Source: Acidobacteriota bacterium
Lineage (GTDB): Bacteria > Acidobacteriota > Terriglobia > Bryobacterales > Bryobacteraceae
Direction: 5' to 3'
Length of the DNA: 6,679 nucleotides
NCBI GenBank assembly: GCA_021788955.1
Contig: JAJYKC010000136.1
Span: forward strand, 1-6,679
Shown piece by piece: positions 5,813 to 6,679 of this stretch (within the stretch, counting starts at the first letter, position 1; every line of letters begins with the position of its first letter). The translations under genes were made by a program, and so were the position numbers. The notes under the pieces are model-generated. The model searched no databases. It was not told the origin of the DNA and saw only the letters and a program-made list of their open reading frames with translations.

Positions 5813-6679
5813 TCAAACAGCTTCCGAGGCTGCAGCTAGCACGTTGATGCTAACCTCCTGCGGCTTGAGGTGTTGGAGCTCCGCTCTCAGTCGAATGACT
5901 CCGGGGGTCTGTTGCGCCCGGATCCAGATCGCCCCGGCGCCGCCGCTCAAGGCGAATGGATTGTCGCCGATGATCTCGCCCGGGCCTTCGAGGTGAAAGC
6001 TTACCGCTCCGCTTGACATTCGGCGGAGATTGCCGAACTCGTCCGTCAAGCGCAGCACAACGCGTGTGCAATCCCGGCCATCGGCGACTAGTTCCTGGTC
6101 GTCGGGCAAAACTTGTAGCGCCGCGTCAACGCCGCGGCCGGACAGCGTCACGGTCTTTACTAACTTGCCGGCTATGTAACCCTCGATCTTGAGATCTCCC
6201 CACGCCGGCCGGTCGGTGATTCTGACCACGAACGGAGGATACTTCAGATGGCCGTAGGTGGCCCGGTCCGGATCGGCTTCCGTGTGCAGCCGATCCGCCA
6301 CATAGATCTTCAGATGATCGCAGTTGGAGCATATGGGGACCGTGCCGACACCACCCGCCGTCGAGTGGTCGCCTTGCGACCAGAAGAACCCGGGTTCAAT
6401 CACGATTTCTTCTTCCGGGTCGCACTGGGATTTATAGAAGCCCGCCGCGGCCTTGGGTATGCGGAAGATGTCGCTTACGCCGTGGTAACAGATGCGGTCG
6501 CCGGAGCCGAAGTTCGCGTGGGTGTTGTAGTCGAACGCGCACCATCGATCCCCGCCCGCGTACGGCCGATTGGATGCAAGATGATTGTGTACGCGCGCGT
6601 GGCGAATCGTGTGTTCCATCTGGTGCGCGTTGTCATCCACGGTCTTCGTGGGGAATGTGTGCCCCACAAACTCCGTGTT
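5813..6679 (-). CDS. Glycoside hydrolase family 2 enzyme (beta-galactosidase type), C-terminal part, runs off right edge
   Basis: The frame is open to the window edge, so these are the last 288 residues of a larger enzyme; an apparent GTG start at 6667 is internal. The visible part begins NTEFVGHTFPTKT, the end of the GH2 TIM barrel. The Glu of TEF (visible residue 3) is in the position expected for the catalytic nucleophile, by analogy with the family. The barrel closes with WCAFDYNTH (46-54), FGSGDRICYHG (57-67) and DIFRIPK (70-76). Residues about 90-185 are a DUF4982-like beta-sandwich containing CSNCDHLKIYV (117-127). Residues about 190-280 are an Ig-like GH2 C-terminal domain (DGRDCTRVVLRLTDEFGN, then GPGEIIGDNPF). 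Such enzymes release terminal beta-linked sugars, usually galactose, from plant or microbial glycans; the sugar cannot be fixed from this part. It lies 228 bp before the operon on the same strand and is probably a separate unit. Confidence 0.88.
   Translation of the reverse strand, partial: NTEFVGHTFPTKTVDDNAHQMEHTIRHARVHNHLASNRPYAGGDRWCAFDYNTHANFGSGDRICYHGVSDIFRIPKAAAGFYKSQCDPEEEIVIEPGFFWSQGDHSTAGGVGTVPICSNCDHLKIYVADRLHTEADPDRATYGHLKYPPFVVRITDRPAWGDLKIEGYIAGKLVKTVTLSGRGVDAALQVLPDDQELVADGRDCTRVVLRLTDEFGNLRRMSSGAVSFHLEGPGEIIGDNPFALSGGAGAIWIRAQQTPGVIRLRAELQHLKPQEVSINVLAAASEAV

Noticed and set aside
6310..6340. CSNCD in the glycoside hydrolase as a possible heme site
   Set aside because: The CXXC is followed by Asp, not His, and this motif is usual in the GH2 accessory domain.
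5813..6667. Treating the GTG at 6667 as the true start of a 284-aa protein
   Set aside because: The same frame continues upstream to the window edge with NTEF, which belongs to the GH2 barrel motif, so the gene is truncated by the window rather than starting there.

Overview
The window holds the end of one gene and most of a compact four-gene operon, all read on the minus strand, so transcription runs from right to left in these coordinates. Base composition looks GC-rich by eye. The mix of families is a secreted YVTN-propeller/di-heme peroxidase fusion, an ASPIC/UnbV FG-GAP protein, a HZS-alpha-like monoheme propeller, a Reg_prop protein and a family 2 glycoside hydrolase. This combination is typical of soil Acidobacteriota (Bryobacterales/Solibacter type), with Planctomycetota or Verrucomicrobiota as alternatives. 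The organism assignment is inference from gene content; there is no rRNA or other marker gene here.

Layout, right to left. From 6679 to 5813 lies the C-terminal 288 residues of a glycoside hydrolase family 2 enzyme (beta-galactosidase type), whose start is outside the window. From 5812 to 5585 is a 228-bp non-coding gap, locally AT-rich, with a weak candidate promoter, a perfect 10-bp palindrome and a purine-rich ribosome binding site. Then come four genes with almost no space between them: a 511-aa exported beta-propeller protein with one C-terminal CXXCH heme site (5584-4049); after 10 nt, a 573-aa exported FG-GAP/VCBS propeller with seven DxDxDG calcium loops and a C-terminal ASPIC/UnbV domain (4038-2317); after 1 nt, a 642-aa exported YVTN propeller fused to a di-heme cytochrome c peroxidase/MauG-like domain (2315-387); and, overlapping by ATGA, the first 130 residues of an exported Reg_prop beta-propeller protein that runs off the left edge (390-1).

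How they may work together: all four operon products carry export signals and all are built on beta-propellers of four different sequence families. Two of them carry c-type heme, three sites in total. This points to a periplasmic or extracellular redox assembly, with the di-heme peroxidase-like protein as the likely catalyst, the monoheme protein as a possible electron partner, and the UnbV and Reg_prop proteins as possible scaffold, substrate or ligand-sensing parts. The joint function is inferred from gene packing and shared location; I know of no named pathway that matches it. The glycoside hydrolase upstream is probably a separate transcription unit, although no convincing terminator separates them.
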